Below, piece by piece: positions 50,348 to 60,320 of a DNA stretch of 64,000 nucleotides. The stretch is taken from contig JAEUHM010000034.1 in NCBI GenBank assembly GCA_016795485.1, forward strand, positions 1 to 64,000. The letters run 5' to 3'. The notes below the pieces were generated by a model. It saw only the letters and a program-made list of their open reading frames with translations. It searched no databases and was not told the DNA's origin. Source of the DNA: Verrucomicrobiaceae bacterium (lineage in GTDB: Bacteria > Verrucomicrobiota > Verrucomicrobiia > Verrucomicrobiales > Verrucomicrobiaceae). A program made the position numbers and the translations under genes. Within the stretch, counting starts at the first letter, position 1. Every line of letters starts with the position of its first letter.

Positions 50348-51421
50348 TCAGGGCTTGAGCACAATCTTGAGCAGTCCGTTCCCTGGCTGGACGGCCTTGT
50401 GGAACCACTGGGCACCTTCATCCAAGGGCGCAACTTTGCTCAAAAGAGGCTCCACTTGAATGCTGCCGTCTTGGATACGACGGATGGCCTCGGGATATTC
50501 ACCTGCACAGGAGCAACTTCCACGCAGCGTGATCTGGCGGGTGACGACTTCCTGAAGAGGAAAGGGAGTATTTGGCTGAAGATTGCCCACGAGCACGACT
50601 TGGCCGCCCTTCCGCACGCTGCGGATGGCGAGGTCCAGAGGTTGAGCAGCGCCTACGACTTCAAAACTAGCATCCGCTCCGTCTCCGCCAAAGTAAGTGC
50701 GGAGCTTCTGGGCAAGGTTCTCCTCTTTGGCATTGAAGCTGGCCTCTGCTCCGAGCTTGCAGGCGAGTGCAAGACGAGAGTCATCGAGGTCCACGGCGAC
50801 CACACGCTCCCAGCCGCGTGCTTTGAGAGATTGCAGCACCAGAAGACCGATCAAGCCAGCTCCGACCACCACCGCAGTGCCACGTGGAGGTGGAATCTGA
50901 GGCACCGGTGCAAAGGCTTCACCAAGCTCCACGCCCTCTGCGAGATTCACAGCGTGAAGTGCGATGGCAACTGGCTCGGCAAACGCTGCCTTCTCAAAAG
51001 CAAGGCCCTCGGGGATGCCGTAGAGGATGCGGGTGGGAAGGACAACGTACTCAGCAAAGCAGCCGTGCCTTCTGAAGTCGTTGCAGGAGACGCCGAGGAC
51101 TTTCCGACTGACGCAGAGATTGATGTAGCCTGACTTGCACTTCTCACACTCGCCACAGTATTCGGTGGAGTCGAAGGTGACGCGCTGGCCAACGGACCAT
51201 CCATCCACCCCTGCCCCGATTGCGGTGATGGTCCCAGCAGCTTCGTGCCCCATGATGATGGGAGGAATGCGGCGGCCTGAGCGTCCGTCCATCCCATGCA
51301 AATCACTGCCACAGATGCCGCAAGCCTCTACTTTAACCAAAACCTCTCCGGCTCCCGGACGAGGGGTTTCTGCTTCTCCGAACTCAAACTCGCTGGCCGC
51401 GATCAATGTCAGTGCCTTCAT
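50348..51421 (-). CDS. Zinc-dependent alcohol dehydrogenase (MDR family)
   Basis: Medium-chain dehydrogenase, 357 residues. Catalytic Zn in CGICGSDLHG and GHEAAGTI, structural Zn in CGECEKCKSGYINLC, NAD(P) Rossmann motif VVVGAGLIGLLVLQSLKA with DLDD at the cofactor 2'-OH position, which suggests NAD. It resembles butanediol or sorbitol-type dehydrogenases. The start was set at MKALTLIAA. Downstream is a radical SAM gene. Confidence 0.92.
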   Translation of the reverse strand: MKALTLIAASEFEFGEAETPRPGAGEVLVKVEACGICGSDLHGMDGRSGRRIPPIIMGHEAAGTITAIGAGVDGWSVGQRVTFDSTEYCGECEKCKSGYINLCVSRKVLGVSCNDFRRHGCFAEYVVLPTRILYGIPEGLAFEKAAFAEPVAIALHAVNLAEGVELGEAFAPVPQIPPPRGTAVVVGAGLIGLLVLQSLKARGWERVVAVDLDDSRLALACKLGAEASFNAKEENLAQKLRTYFGGDGADASFEVVGAAQPLDLAIRSVRKGGQVVLVGNLQPNTPFPLQEVVTRQITLRGSCSCAGEYPEAIRRIQDGSIQVEPLLSKVAPLDEGAQWFHKAVQPGNGLLKIVLKP

Positions 51422-51486
51422 CCCCGCATCATACACGGCCCAAGAGGCTTGCAACCAAAGCCACGGGCAACTATCAAATAGCCTCC

Positions 51487-54400
51487 ATGCAGACTGCCAT
51501 CCCCAATGAAATGATCCTCGCCTCGGCGGGCTCTGGGAAGACTTGGCAACTGACCAATCGCTTCATCGCTCTGATGGCCCAGCAGCACCTAGCAGAGAAG
51601 AAGGTGGAGCCAGAGCGAATCATCGCGGTGACGTTCACGAGGAAGGCCGCCGGGGAGTTCTTTGATGCCATCTTGATCAAACTCGCGAATGCGGCCTCCC
51701 AGCCCGGCTATGCGTCTAAACTTGTAGGGGATGTGGCGATTGATCCCGAAGCAGCGAATGATCCACTCAGGCCCTTACTGTCACGTCTGACGCAGAAGGA
51801 TTACAGCGTGCTGCTACGTGCGTTCATCGCAGCTATGCCTCGGCTGTTCTTGGGCACGTTGGACAGCTTTTTTGCCTCCATCTTGCGCGCGTTCCCAGCG
51901 GAGTTTGGGCTGGTGGGTGATTTTGAGATTCTAGATGATCATCAAGGCAGTGTGGAGCGCGAGAAAGTGTATCGCTCTGCTTTTCGCAGATCGCTTCCAT
52001 CGCTGAATGCGCGCTCAGAAGCCGTCACGGACCAAAAGGACTTCTTGGAGGCCTTTCGCCGAGCTACCTTCGGGCGAGAGGTGGCAACGATTCGCACGAC
52101 CTTGGATGAATACGTCGACAACTTGCACGGCATCTTCCTGCACGCAGCCGATGAGAGCCTGTGGGGAAATGCGGAGCGCATCTGGCCGAAGGGAACGCAA
52201 TGGTTGAATCCACCGCTGGACCTTGAGAAGGACTTGAGTCGACTGTGGGCACTGTTTGCCAAAGCAAACCTAGCTGACAAGCAGATGGAGTTTTGGGACG
52301 AGTTCAAAACGGAGTTGCTGAAACACCAATCAGGCAATGCCCTGCCTAAGCGGGTGGCGTTTTTCCTGGAGAAACTTCTTCAGGTCTGGTCTGATGTGGA
52401 GCGCGGTGCCTGCGAGATTGTGGTGAATCGCCTGAAGCAGAAACTGGAAGGCGAGGCATGCACGATCGTGGCAGATGTCATCCGCCACATTGTGGGCGGC
52501 GAACTGCGTGTGAGACTTCAGCGCACGCAAGGTGTGGCTGCGGTGCTGAATGCCTACGAGCAGAACTGGTCACGCCAAGTGAGGCGGCTCGGGCGCCTGA
52601 CCTTCCAGGACATGGAGCTCATCCTCGCTGGCCACGAGTTCGGTCATCGGATGCCCAAGCGCATGTTGTCTCAGGTGCCTAGTGAGGATGCGAGGCTTAG
52701 AATCGACTACCGACTCGACTCACGTTATGACCACTGGTTGCTCGATGAGTTTCAAGACACCAATCACGTGCAGTGGGCGGTGGTGCAGAACTTGATTGAC
52801 GAAGTCGTGCAGGATAACTCGGACGAGCGCTCGCTGTTTCAAGTAGGAGACATCAAGCAGGCGATCTATGCCTGGCGCGGAGGTGACATCACGTTGTTCG
52901 ACCAGATCTTGCGTCACTACAATGGCAGCGGCACGGAGCGCATCACCACGCGTCCGCTCAATGTGTCGTGGAGATCAGGGCACGATGTCATTGAGATCGT
53001 AAACCGCATCTTTGGAGACAAAGATGTGCTGCGGGAACTGGATCTCCCAGAGGAGGTCATCAACAAATGGCAATGGCAGGATCACTCCGTGGCGGGCATT
53101 CATCAGAAGATGCCAGGCTACTGTGCGATGTTGAATCCGCTGCCGGAAGATGGCGAGAAAGTGACTGAGGAGGATCGCTTTCAACTCGTAGCGGGGATAC
53201 TGGAGGAGATTCAGCCCGTGAAAAATGGGCTCAGTTGCGCCATCCTCGTGCAGGAGAATAGACGTGGACGAGCACTCGTTGACTACTTGCGGACTCACTC
53301 GCCATCTCGCATTCCTGTGATGAGTGAGTCAGAGATCTCCGTGGCCACGGACAATCCCCTTACATTGGCCCTACTGAGCTTGCTCAAGTGTGCGGCACAT
53401 CCTGGTGACACGCTGGCTTGGGAGCATCTGTGCATGACGCCCTTCCAGCATGTGTTTGAGAAGAAGGGTATCTTGTTTGCTGGCAAACTCAGCTCCGAAG
53501 TATTGAAGCAGGTGTTTGACCTTGGATTCGAAGCGACTTTGCGTTTCTGGGTTAAGGCCTTGCAAAGTCATGGCACGTCTTTGGATGCATTTAGTCTCGG
53601 CCGAATGGAAGACTTTGCATTGGCTGCCAGATTGTTTGATGCCTCTGGCAGCAGAAGCGTCGATGAGTTCATCGCTTACGCCTCCAGCTTCACCACCAAG
53701 GAGCCGGATACTCGGAATGCAGTTCAGGTGATGACGATTCACAAATCCAAAGGCCTGACATTCGATTGCGTCATCCTTCCTGACCTGGAGGGTGATAAGC
53801 TCATTTCAGTGAGAAGAGGAATCGGTGTCAAACGGGACGCGAAACACGAAGTGAAGTGGGTCTTCGATTTACCGCCATCGGAAATCGTTCGCGCCGATGA
53901 TGAACTGAAGGCCTATCGTGAAGAACGCGAGGTAGAAGCTGCCTATGAGGAGCTTTGTAAGTTCTACGTGGCACTGACTCGCGCCCGACAGGCCAATTAC
54001 CTCGTCACTTCACCCAGATCGAGCAAGTCTACGTCAAACAACTTCATACGACTGCTTCAGCTAGCTCTCGGAGATGAGGGTGAGCCCGTGGATGGCGAGT
54101 TTGGTGAAGTAGCGGCCAAGGTTGTGTACGAATCGTCCACTGAAGTGACGAATCGGCGTTGGTTTGAGACGAAAAAGCCCCAAAAGGAGCTGCAAACCTC
54201 CAAGCAACCGATTGCCGTGCCGCAGATGCACGGTCGCGTGAGGCCTTCACGGCGCACTCCATCCGGTTCTGAGGCAGGGTACGTCACTGGGGCTCAATTG
54301 TTCTCTCGCCATGGACGCAAAGCGCGCTCTTATGGAACGCTCGTTCATGCTTTCTTTGAGCAGATTGAGTGGCTCGATACTACCTCCACCGACACTTTGG

Positions 54401-54801
54401 AAACTGCGTGGAATGCCTTGCCTGGAGCAGGAGATGAGGTGCACAAAAGGGCACATGCTGAGGTAACTAGGTGTCTTGATTTCGATGCTGTCCGCCAACT
54501 ACTGTCCCGTCCATCGGTTGATGCTGTTTGCTGGCGCGAGAAGCGCTTCGAGATATTGCTCCACGGCGAGTGGTTGTCGGGAACCTTTGACCGCGTGGTG
54601 CTGGAGAAGGACAAAGCGCTCATACTCGACTTCAAAACGGACAATGTGCCAGATGAAGTCGCGCTTCAGGCTAGGATCGAGACCTATCGTCCACAACTTG
54701 AGACCTACCGTCACGTGCTAGTGCGGATGACCGGTTTACCCGCGTCTGCGGTGCGTTGCGCATTGCTTTTCACGCAATCTGGCCGCATCTGTGAGCTGTG
54801 A
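51487..54801 (+). CDS. UvrD/AddA/RecB-like helicase-nuclease
   Basis: A 1104-residue SF1 helicase with Walker A ILASAGSGKTWQLTNRF, IAVTFTRKAAGEF (motif Ia), LLDEFQDTNHVQW (DEFQDT motif II), QVGDIKQAIYAWRGGD (III), VMTIHKSKGLTFDCV (V) and FYVALTRARQANYL (VI). The last 300 residues carry a RecB-type nuclease fold with GTFDRVV and LILDFKTD. It should process double-strand breaks. The partner AddB/RecC is not in the window. It diverges from the alcohol dehydrogenase. Confidence 0.93.
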   Translation: MQTAIPNEMILASAGSGKTWQLTNRFIALMAQQHLAEKKVEPERIIAVTFTRKAAGEFFDAILIKLANAASQPGYASKLVGDVAIDPEAANDPLRPLLSRLTQKDYSVLLRAFIAAMPRLFLGTLDSFFASILRAFPAEFGLVGDFEILDDHQGSVEREKVYRSAFRRSLPSLNARSEAVTDQKDFLEAFRRATFGREVATIRTTLDEYVDNLHGIFLHAADESLWGNAERIWPKGTQWLNPPLDLEKDLSRLWALFAKANLADKQMEFWDEFKTELLKHQSGNALPKRVAFFLEKLLQVWSDVERGACEIVVNRLKQKLEGEACTIVADVIRHIVGGELRVRLQRTQGVAAVLNAYEQNWSRQVRRLGRLTFQDMELILAGHEFGHRMPKRMLSQVPSEDARLRIDYRLDSRYDHWLLDEFQDTNHVQWAVVQNLIDEVVQDNSDERSLFQVGDIKQAIYAWRGGDITLFDQILRHYNGSGTERITTRPLNVSWRSGHDVIEIVNRIFGDKDVLRELDLPEEVINKWQWQDHSVAGIHQKMPGYCAMLNPLPEDGEKVTEEDRFQLVAGILEEIQPVKNGLSCAILVQENRRGRALVDYLRTHSPSRIPVMSESEISVATDNPLTLALLSLLKCAAHPGDTLAWEHLCMTPFQHVFEKKGILFAGKLSSEVLKQVFDLGFEATLRFWVKALQSHGTSLDAFSLGRMEDFALAARLFDASGSRSVDEFIAYASSFTTKEPDTRNAVQVMTIHKSKGLTFDCVILPDLEGDKLISVRRGIGVKRDAKHEVKWVFDLPPSEIVRADDELKAYREEREVEAAYEELCKFYVALTRARQANYLVTSPRSSKSTSNNFIRLLQLALGDEGEPVDGEFGEVAAKVVYESSTEVTNRRWFETKKPQKELQTSKQPIAVPQMHGRVRPSRRTPSGSEAGYVTGAQLFSRHGRKARSYGTLVHAFFEQIEWLDTTSTDTLETAWNALPGAGDEVHKRAHAEVTRCLDFDAVRQLLSRPSVDAVCWREKRFEILLHGEWLSGTFDRVVLEKDKALILDFKTDNVPDEVALQARIETYRPQLETYRHVLVRMTGLPASAVRCALLFTQSGRICEL

Positions 54802-54901
54802 GGCCGGTTGTCAGAGGCAAAAGATTGAATATTCCTTTCTGGTCGGCGTCTGAGAAGCAGGGACAGGCCGTTCCTGCTCCACCAACCCGACGATCAAGAT
54901 C

Positions 54902-55588
54902 ATGAAAACGCTGCTACTCACCCTCGCAATGACTTTGGCACTGGCTGCTTCCTACGCGGAAGAGCGTGAAGCAATCGTCGAGCCGTTTGATTTGATCACC
55001 ACGGATGGCAAAATGTATCTCGGATGCTCTTTGAGAGAAATTGCCCCAGACTCAGTTTTGGTGATGACGGCAAACGGTGTGGCCCGAGTGCCACTGGATA
55101 AACTCTCGGCTCAGTGGCAAGAGAAGTTTGGCTACAACGAGGATGCTGCCGCAGAGCACAAGCGCTCGGAGAAAGAGAAGCAGAAAGAAGCGCGCGAAGA
55201 AGCCTCGGCAAAGTCCATCGCGTCATTGCAAGCTCAACTCGCTGCCAAGGACGCGGAGTTGGCACAGTTGAAGATCCGGCTGCAGGCCCTGGAAGCTCAA
55301 GTGCAGGCTCAAGCCCAGGCTTTGGCAGTTCCTCCGCCTGCTCAGGTGATCGAGCGGGTGCAGCAAGTGCCAGTTGCCGTGCCCTACGTGGTGAATCAGC
55401 CTGTTTACGTGCCCGTGGTGAGACCACCACTCTATTGTCCGCCTGTAAAACAAGCACCCACGATCATCACCAATACGCCTGTGACTCGCATTCTGCCCGC
55501 TGTGCGCTCTAGTTCACCGGTGGGAGCATCCATGCGTCCAGGCACCCAAACGGTGAGCAACCCGAATCCTTATTATTACGGGCGGTAG
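54902..55588 (+). CDS. Exported SHD1-like coiled-coil protein
   Basis: Signal peptide (LLLTLAMTLALAASYAEERE), a small SHD1-like module (FDLITTDGKMYLGCSLREIA ... VARVPLDKLSAQWQEKFGYN), then a Lys/Glu-rich coiled coil (about 80-140) and a Pro/Val-rich tail (VPYVVNQPVYVPVVRPPLYC). This architecture is common in Verrucomicrobiota; its role is not known. It follows the helicase gene by 100 bp and converges with the debranching-enzyme operon. Confidence 0.8.
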   Translation: MKTLLLTLAMTLALAASYAEEREAIVEPFDLITTDGKMYLGCSLREIAPDSVLVMTANGVARVPLDKLSAQWQEKFGYNEDAAAEHKRSEKEKQKEAREEASAKSIASLQAQLAAKDAELAQLKIRLQALEAQVQAQAQALAVPPPAQVIERVQQVPVAVPYVVNQPVYVPVVRPPLYCPPVKQAPTIITNTPVTRILPAVRSSSPVGASMRPGTQTVSNPNPYYYGR

Positions 55589-55592
55589 TCGG

Positions 55593-57623
55593 CTAGGGTC
55601 GGTCGGCTCTTTCAAGGCCTTTCAAGACCCGCAACCACTCACTGACGCTCCATGCTTGAGCACGGCAACCGCGTTGCACATGAGGCAGAGCGCCGTCTAG
55701 AATCTCTGGCAATTGACCAAGACAGCCTTCACGGAGAAGCTCGGAGCTCGCACTTAACAAGCATCTAGCGTGCGACACAGCACTGCTTCCGTACACCTTG
55801 GCCAGTGCTTCGGAGTAGAGCGGATACTGCCAGCCCCAAGCCGTTCCGTTGTGATAGGCAGGCTTGCGTGTGACGTCTTCAGGTCCTGTGTAGCGTGGCC
55901 ACCACCCAGTGTCCTCAGGGCGCAAACTCCGCGCGGCTCCAGGCACTAGCAAACATTGGGTGGCTTCAAGTGTCCGCTGGAGCCTAGCAGGGTCTCGAAG
56001 CACACCAAGGCTGATCGCTAGCCACTGATTAGGCCGCATCCGCATGTCCTGACTCAAATCCGCGTTCAGGCAGTCTGCATACCAGCCTGCTTCGTCAATC
56101 CAAAACAGCTTCTCGATGCTCTGCTGAACTTTGTCGGCCAGTCCAGACTCTTTTCCGAACCAGCGTGCACCGACTTTGAGAGCCGCATGCCACAGCGCTT
56201 GAATCTCGATGGGAAATCCCTCCCGCGGAGTGAAAGGAGGATGGTCCGTATCCATCCAAGTGTAATGCGGTGCGCTGTAGATGAGTCCCGTTGCTTGATC
56301 CATGAGCCCGGAGCGCCTCGCTTCCAGAATAGAATGCACCACAGACTTGAACTCCTCTGCCTGGCCTCCGCCCGCCTCCAGGAGTTCACCAATACCAACG
56401 ACTAGCCACAGTGGAGCATCAGACGTTTCGCGATTCGTTACCAGTTCGCCTCGCAACAGGTTGGGCAGCGTGCCGTTCTCTTCGAATGCAGCAAATCTTC
56501 TCAAAATGCTGCCTGCTTCGTTGAGCCGACCGCAAGCAATGAGTCCACGCATGAAAATCAAGCTGTCACGCCCCCAGTCAAGGAACCAAGGGAAACCAGC
56601 GATCACGGTCAGTTCACCACTGCGATCTGCCAAATAGAGATCCATGGCCTGCTCCATCGCTGTCACGAGCGTTAGGTCGTCTTCAGACTCATCCGTGACT
56701 TCTGGGGCAGCGCCATCAATCACCGCCTGCACTTGGATGCTATCCTTCTCGGAGGGTTTCCAAACGAAGTGCCCTGGTGAAAAGACATCTGTCTGCGGTT
56801 CAAGTCCACGCGCTTGGCTTTCTGGCAGTGGCACGCAATATCGCCACTGCGGCATTTCATGAAATGGAATGCCAGCGTGTACGTTCAATTGGCCACCATC
56901 GATGGTGAAAGTAAAACCAGTCTCTGATGGAGTGATGCGCTTGGGAAAACCATTCTCTGGCCCGGTGAATGCTTGAGTGATCCCGTGAAAGCAACGGTCT
57001 TCAAGCCAAGGCTTGATGTGAATCTCGCAATCCTCCGCCGCAGGGCTGTGCAAATAGAACCCAAGAGCGATGGCATTGCCCTCACCCAGAGAGAGGACAG
57101 CCGTCATCCGCACTCCACTGGCTTCTAGCGCCCAACGCAGTCGTTTGGGACTCGTCTCAAAAGCAACGACATGTCCGGCACCGATCAGTGTCTCATCAGG
57201 ACCGAGTTTGATGACGATATCCATCCACGGAATGACTACACGTCTGTCACCTGGGCCTGCTGTGTCGAGATTGGCGGCAAGAAAGCCGTCATACTTACAC
57301 ATGATGCGTCCCCAGGCGGCCCTAGCTTGCACGGCAGTGCCTTTGCGGTTGGATAAGACCCCACAGGCATCTCCTGGGGTGCCTCGCCGCTCACGTCTCA
57401 CGTTGAGTTGGCCTGGATCGGGCAGCCACAACATCTCTGTGCGGCCAACTTCAAGGCCGTGTTCATCATGCCAAATGAAAGTTTGCGAGCTGATGTCATC
57501 CGCAACAGGGATGTCCACCACCTCACTGCGATTAACGTCGTAGACTAAACGAACCCGGCTGCCGCCCGGCACCGGCACGACACGATTAGTATCGTGGGGC
57601 CATCTGATGACGAACTCCATCAT
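55593..57623 (-). CDS. Amylo-alpha-1,6-glucosidase (glycogen debranching enzyme, GDE_C type)
   Basis: 676 residues. The N-terminal part has beta-sandwich text; the C-terminal (alpha/alpha) barrel has ELTVIAGFPWFLDWGRDSLIF (catalytic Asp region), LVTNRETSDAPLWLV, YTWMDTDHPPFTPREGFPIE and KPAYHNGTAWGWQYPLYSEA. It should remove branch residues of glycogen. The ATGA overlap with the upstream glucosidase shows tight coupling. The start has a second Met directly after it. Confidence 0.92.
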   Translation of the reverse strand: MMEFVIRWPHDTNRVVPVPGGSRVRLVYDVNRSEVVDIPVADDISSQTFIWHDEHGLEVGRTEMLWLPDPGQLNVRRERRGTPGDACGVLSNRKGTAVQARAAWGRIMCKYDGFLAANLDTAGPGDRRVVIPWMDIVIKLGPDETLIGAGHVVAFETSPKRLRWALEASGVRMTAVLSLGEGNAIALGFYLHSPAAEDCEIHIKPWLEDRCFHGITQAFTGPENGFPKRITPSETGFTFTIDGGQLNVHAGIPFHEMPQWRYCVPLPESQARGLEPQTDVFSPGHFVWKPSEKDSIQVQAVIDGAAPEVTDESEDDLTLVTAMEQAMDLYLADRSGELTVIAGFPWFLDWGRDSLIFMRGLIACGRLNEAGSILRRFAAFEENGTLPNLLRGELVTNRETSDAPLWLVVGIGELLEAGGGQAEEFKSVVHSILEARRSGLMDQATGLIYSAPHYTWMDTDHPPFTPREGFPIEIQALWHAALKVGARWFGKESGLADKVQQSIEKLFWIDEAGWYADCLNADLSQDMRMRPNQWLAISLGVLRDPARLQRTLEATQCLLVPGAARSLRPEDTGWWPRYTGPEDVTRKPAYHNGTAWGWQYPLYSEALAKVYGSSAVSHARCLLSASSELLREGCLGQLPEILDGALPHVQRGCRAQAWSVSEWLRVLKGLERADRP

Positions 57624-60295
57624 GAGTTCTCCGCCAGTTCCTGAAGATGAGTGGCCACGAGCGCAGTCCAGCCTGTTTGATGGCTAGCGCCGAGCCCACG
57701 TCCATTGTCACCATGGAAGAACTCATAGAACAGGACGAGGTCCTTCCAGTGTGGGTCCTCGCTGTAGCGCTTGTCTTCACCGTGGCACTTACGGCGTCCA
57801 TCCTCTTGCAGCATGAAAAGTGACGCAAGCCGACGTTTGAGATCGGCTGCCACATCACGCAGGGTCCGGCTCTCGCCCGAGCGGCTGGGATACTCCACCA
57901 TGAACTCGTCACCAAAGTATTCGTGATAGCGTTCCAATGCCTCAATCAACAAATGATTGATGGGAAACCAAATCGGTCCACGCCAGTTGGAGTTGCCGCC
58001 GAACATACTTGTCTCTGAATCGCCGGGCGCGTAATTGACGCTGAACTCTTTCCCCTCCACGTGCAGCACGTAGGGATGCGCCTTGTGAGCGCGGGAGAGT
58101 GAACGTATGCCATGCGGCGAAAGAAACTCCTCTTCGTCCAGCATCCGCTCCAGCACACGAATAAGCCTTCCTTTGGATGCGATCGCGAGCAGCCAGTGGC
58201 CATCTCGGTTGGAGTTGATGTGGCGGCTGAGGTCCTTACGCAGACGACGGAACCAGTCGAATCTCTTCTTAAATCCTGGAAGCTTGTCGATCTCCTCTAC
58301 CGTCAGTGTTTCCACAGCGATCAAAGGCAGCAACCCCACTAACGAACGCGAGCGGAGTTTGATCACCCCATCGGATGTAGCCACTTGATCATAGTAGAAG
58401 CCATCTCCCTCATCCCACAATCCAGTCCCGCCGTGTGTGTGGATGGCATCTGCGATGCGCACAAAGTGCTCGAGGAACTTTGAAGCCATGTCTTCGTACG
58501 GCTGCTGCACACGCCCATCTTTGATGGCGAGTTCCAGGGAGATCCGCAACATGCAGAGACAGTAGAAGGCCATCCATGCGGTTGCGTCTGCTTGCTCCAG
58601 ACGTCCCTTGACCGGAAGATTCTCACCACGCTCGAAGACGCCGATGTTATCGAGGCCTAAGAAGCCACCAGAGAAGATACCTTTATCGCGCTCATCTTTC
58701 CGGTTCACCCACCAGGTAAAGTTGATCAGCAGTTTGTGAAACACACCAGCTAAGAATCGGCGATCTCCCACGCCTGTGCGCTTCTTCTCTTTTGTATACA
58801 CGCGCCATGAAGCCCAAGCGTGGACCGGTGGGTTTACATCACCAAAGCTGAACTCATACGCAGGTAGTTGTCCGTTAGGGTGCATGTACCACTCTCGCAG
58901 AAGTAGCTCTAGCTGTGCCTTGGCAAACTCCGCATCCGTGCGGGCAAAAGGCACCATGTGAAAGGCTAGATCCCATGCGGCGAACCACGGATACTCCCAC
59001 TTGTCGGGCATCGAGAGGACATCGCGCGCAAACACGTGACGCCAGTCTTGATTTCGACGTTTCGCCACTGCATGAGCAGGCAGTAGATGAGCGGGATCAC
59101 CAGGCAGCCAGGACTCCACAGGGTAATAGTAGAACTGCTTCGTCCAAATCAACCCAGCGTGCGCTTGTCGGCACACCTCGCCTGCCTCGGCGCTCATCTT
59201 GAACGACAGTGCATCCGCGTAAAACTCCTCGCACTCCCGCTCCCTGACAGCAAAGACCGCGTCAAAGTCATCGAACGCTGGTGCATCTGCCAGCGACTTC
59301 TCCCGAAGCCGCATCCGCAGAGTGACGCTCTTTCCGCCATTGATGACAAAGGCATACACCGCAGAGCCCTTAGTGCCTTTTTGCTCCGGGTTCAGCACGC
59401 CGCGCTTCTTCTCCACGATGTGATCATGAAACGCATCCTTGACGTAAGGCTCATGGTTCGCGGCATTGAAGAGCTTTTGGTAGTTCGTGGAGTTCTCGGT
59501 GAAGATCAATCCACGAAAACCCTCTCCCCCTTCATAATCCAACACGTAGTGACCTAAACTTGGGCGATCCAGTTGAATGCGTGTCTCGCCATCTGCCCAG
59601 AGCGCTGGCTTCTCCGGTCCTGACAAAGGATTGCCGCCAAACGCCCACGTGTTACGGAACCAGATCTGCGGCAGCACGTGCAGAGGCGCGCGCTTCTTCC
59701 CGCGGTTGTGGATCGTGATCTTGATCAGTGAGTCCTCGGGCGATGCCTTGGCATACTCGATGAATACGTCAAAGTAACCCTTTTCAAAGATTCCCGTGTC
59801 AGCCAGTTCATATTCCGGCAGCATCCGGCTCCGGCAGTTAGGATCATTTCGCTCGATCAGTTCCTGGTAGGGAAACTCGGACTGCGGGTACTTGTAGAGT
59901 GCCTTCTGGTAGCTGTGCGTGGGTGTCGCTCTCAGGTAGTAGTAGCACTCCTTCACGTCTTCAGAGTGATTGCCTTGCGGATTCGTCAGACCAAACAACC
60001 TCTCCTTCAAAAAGGGGTCTCGGTGATTCCACAGGGCGATCCCAAAGCAAATGCGACACTTGCGGTCACTCCAGCCTATCAGTCCATCTTCGCCCCATCG
60101 GTAAGTCCTACTTCTGGCGTGCTCATGGGAGAAGTAGCTCCAGCAAGAGTTGTCTTCGGAGTAGTCCTCTCTCACCGTGCCCCACTGCCGCTCTGCCAGA
60201 AAGGTTCCCCACCTCCGCCAGTTGCCCGTTCTGTTGGCAGCTTCTTTCAGTCGCTTCACTTCAGCGACTTCGGTCGGGGCATTGTCTTGATCCAT
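57620..60295 (-). CDS. GH63-like glucosidase
   Basis: 891 residues from the ATG MDQDNAPTEV; upstream in-frame sequence is Arg/Trp-rich, unlike protein, and belongs to the miaA end. The text WGTFLAERQWGTVREDYSED and ECYYYLRATPTHSYQKALYK, then the barrel part WAFGGNPLSG, ARDVLSMPDKWEYPWFAAWD and the GPIWFPINHLLIEALERYHE region, matches bacterial GH63/glucosylglycerate-hydrolase-like proteins. It likely cleaves an alpha-glucoside. It is translationally coupled to the debranching enzyme. Confidence 0.9.
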   Translation of the reverse strand: MDQDNAPTEVAEVKRLKEAANRTGNWRRWGTFLAERQWGTVREDYSEDNSCWSYFSHEHARSRTYRWGEDGLIGWSDRKCRICFGIALWNHRDPFLKERLFGLTNPQGNHSEDVKECYYYLRATPTHSYQKALYKYPQSEFPYQELIERNDPNCRSRMLPEYELADTGIFEKGYFDVFIEYAKASPEDSLIKITIHNRGKKRAPLHVLPQIWFRNTWAFGGNPLSGPEKPALWADGETRIQLDRPSLGHYVLDYEGGEGFRGLIFTENSTNYQKLFNAANHEPYVKDAFHDHIVEKKRGVLNPEQKGTKGSAVYAFVINGGKSVTLRMRLREKSLADAPAFDDFDAVFAVRERECEEFYADALSFKMSAEAGEVCRQAHAGLIWTKQFYYYPVESWLPGDPAHLLPAHAVAKRRNQDWRHVFARDVLSMPDKWEYPWFAAWDLAFHMVPFARTDAEFAKAQLELLLREWYMHPNGQLPAYEFSFGDVNPPVHAWASWRVYTKEKKRTGVGDRRFLAGVFHKLLINFTWWVNRKDERDKGIFSGGFLGLDNIGVFERGENLPVKGRLEQADATAWMAFYCLCMLRISLELAIKDGRVQQPYEDMASKFLEHFVRIADAIHTHGGTGLWDEGDGFYYDQVATSDGVIKLRSRSLVGLLPLIAVETLTVEEIDKLPGFKKRFDWFRRLRKDLSRHINSNRDGHWLLAIASKGRLIRVLERMLDEEEFLSPHGIRSLSRAHKAHPYVLHVEGKEFSVNYAPGDSETSMFGGNSNWRGPIWFPINHLLIEALERYHEYFGDEFMVEYPSRSGESRTLRDVAADLKRRLASLFMLQEDGRRKCHGEDKRYSEDPHWKDLVLFYEFFHGDNGRGLGASHQTGWTALVATHLQELAENS

Positions 60296-60320
60296 TTCGG
60301 TTAGTTCTCTTGCGGAAAGG

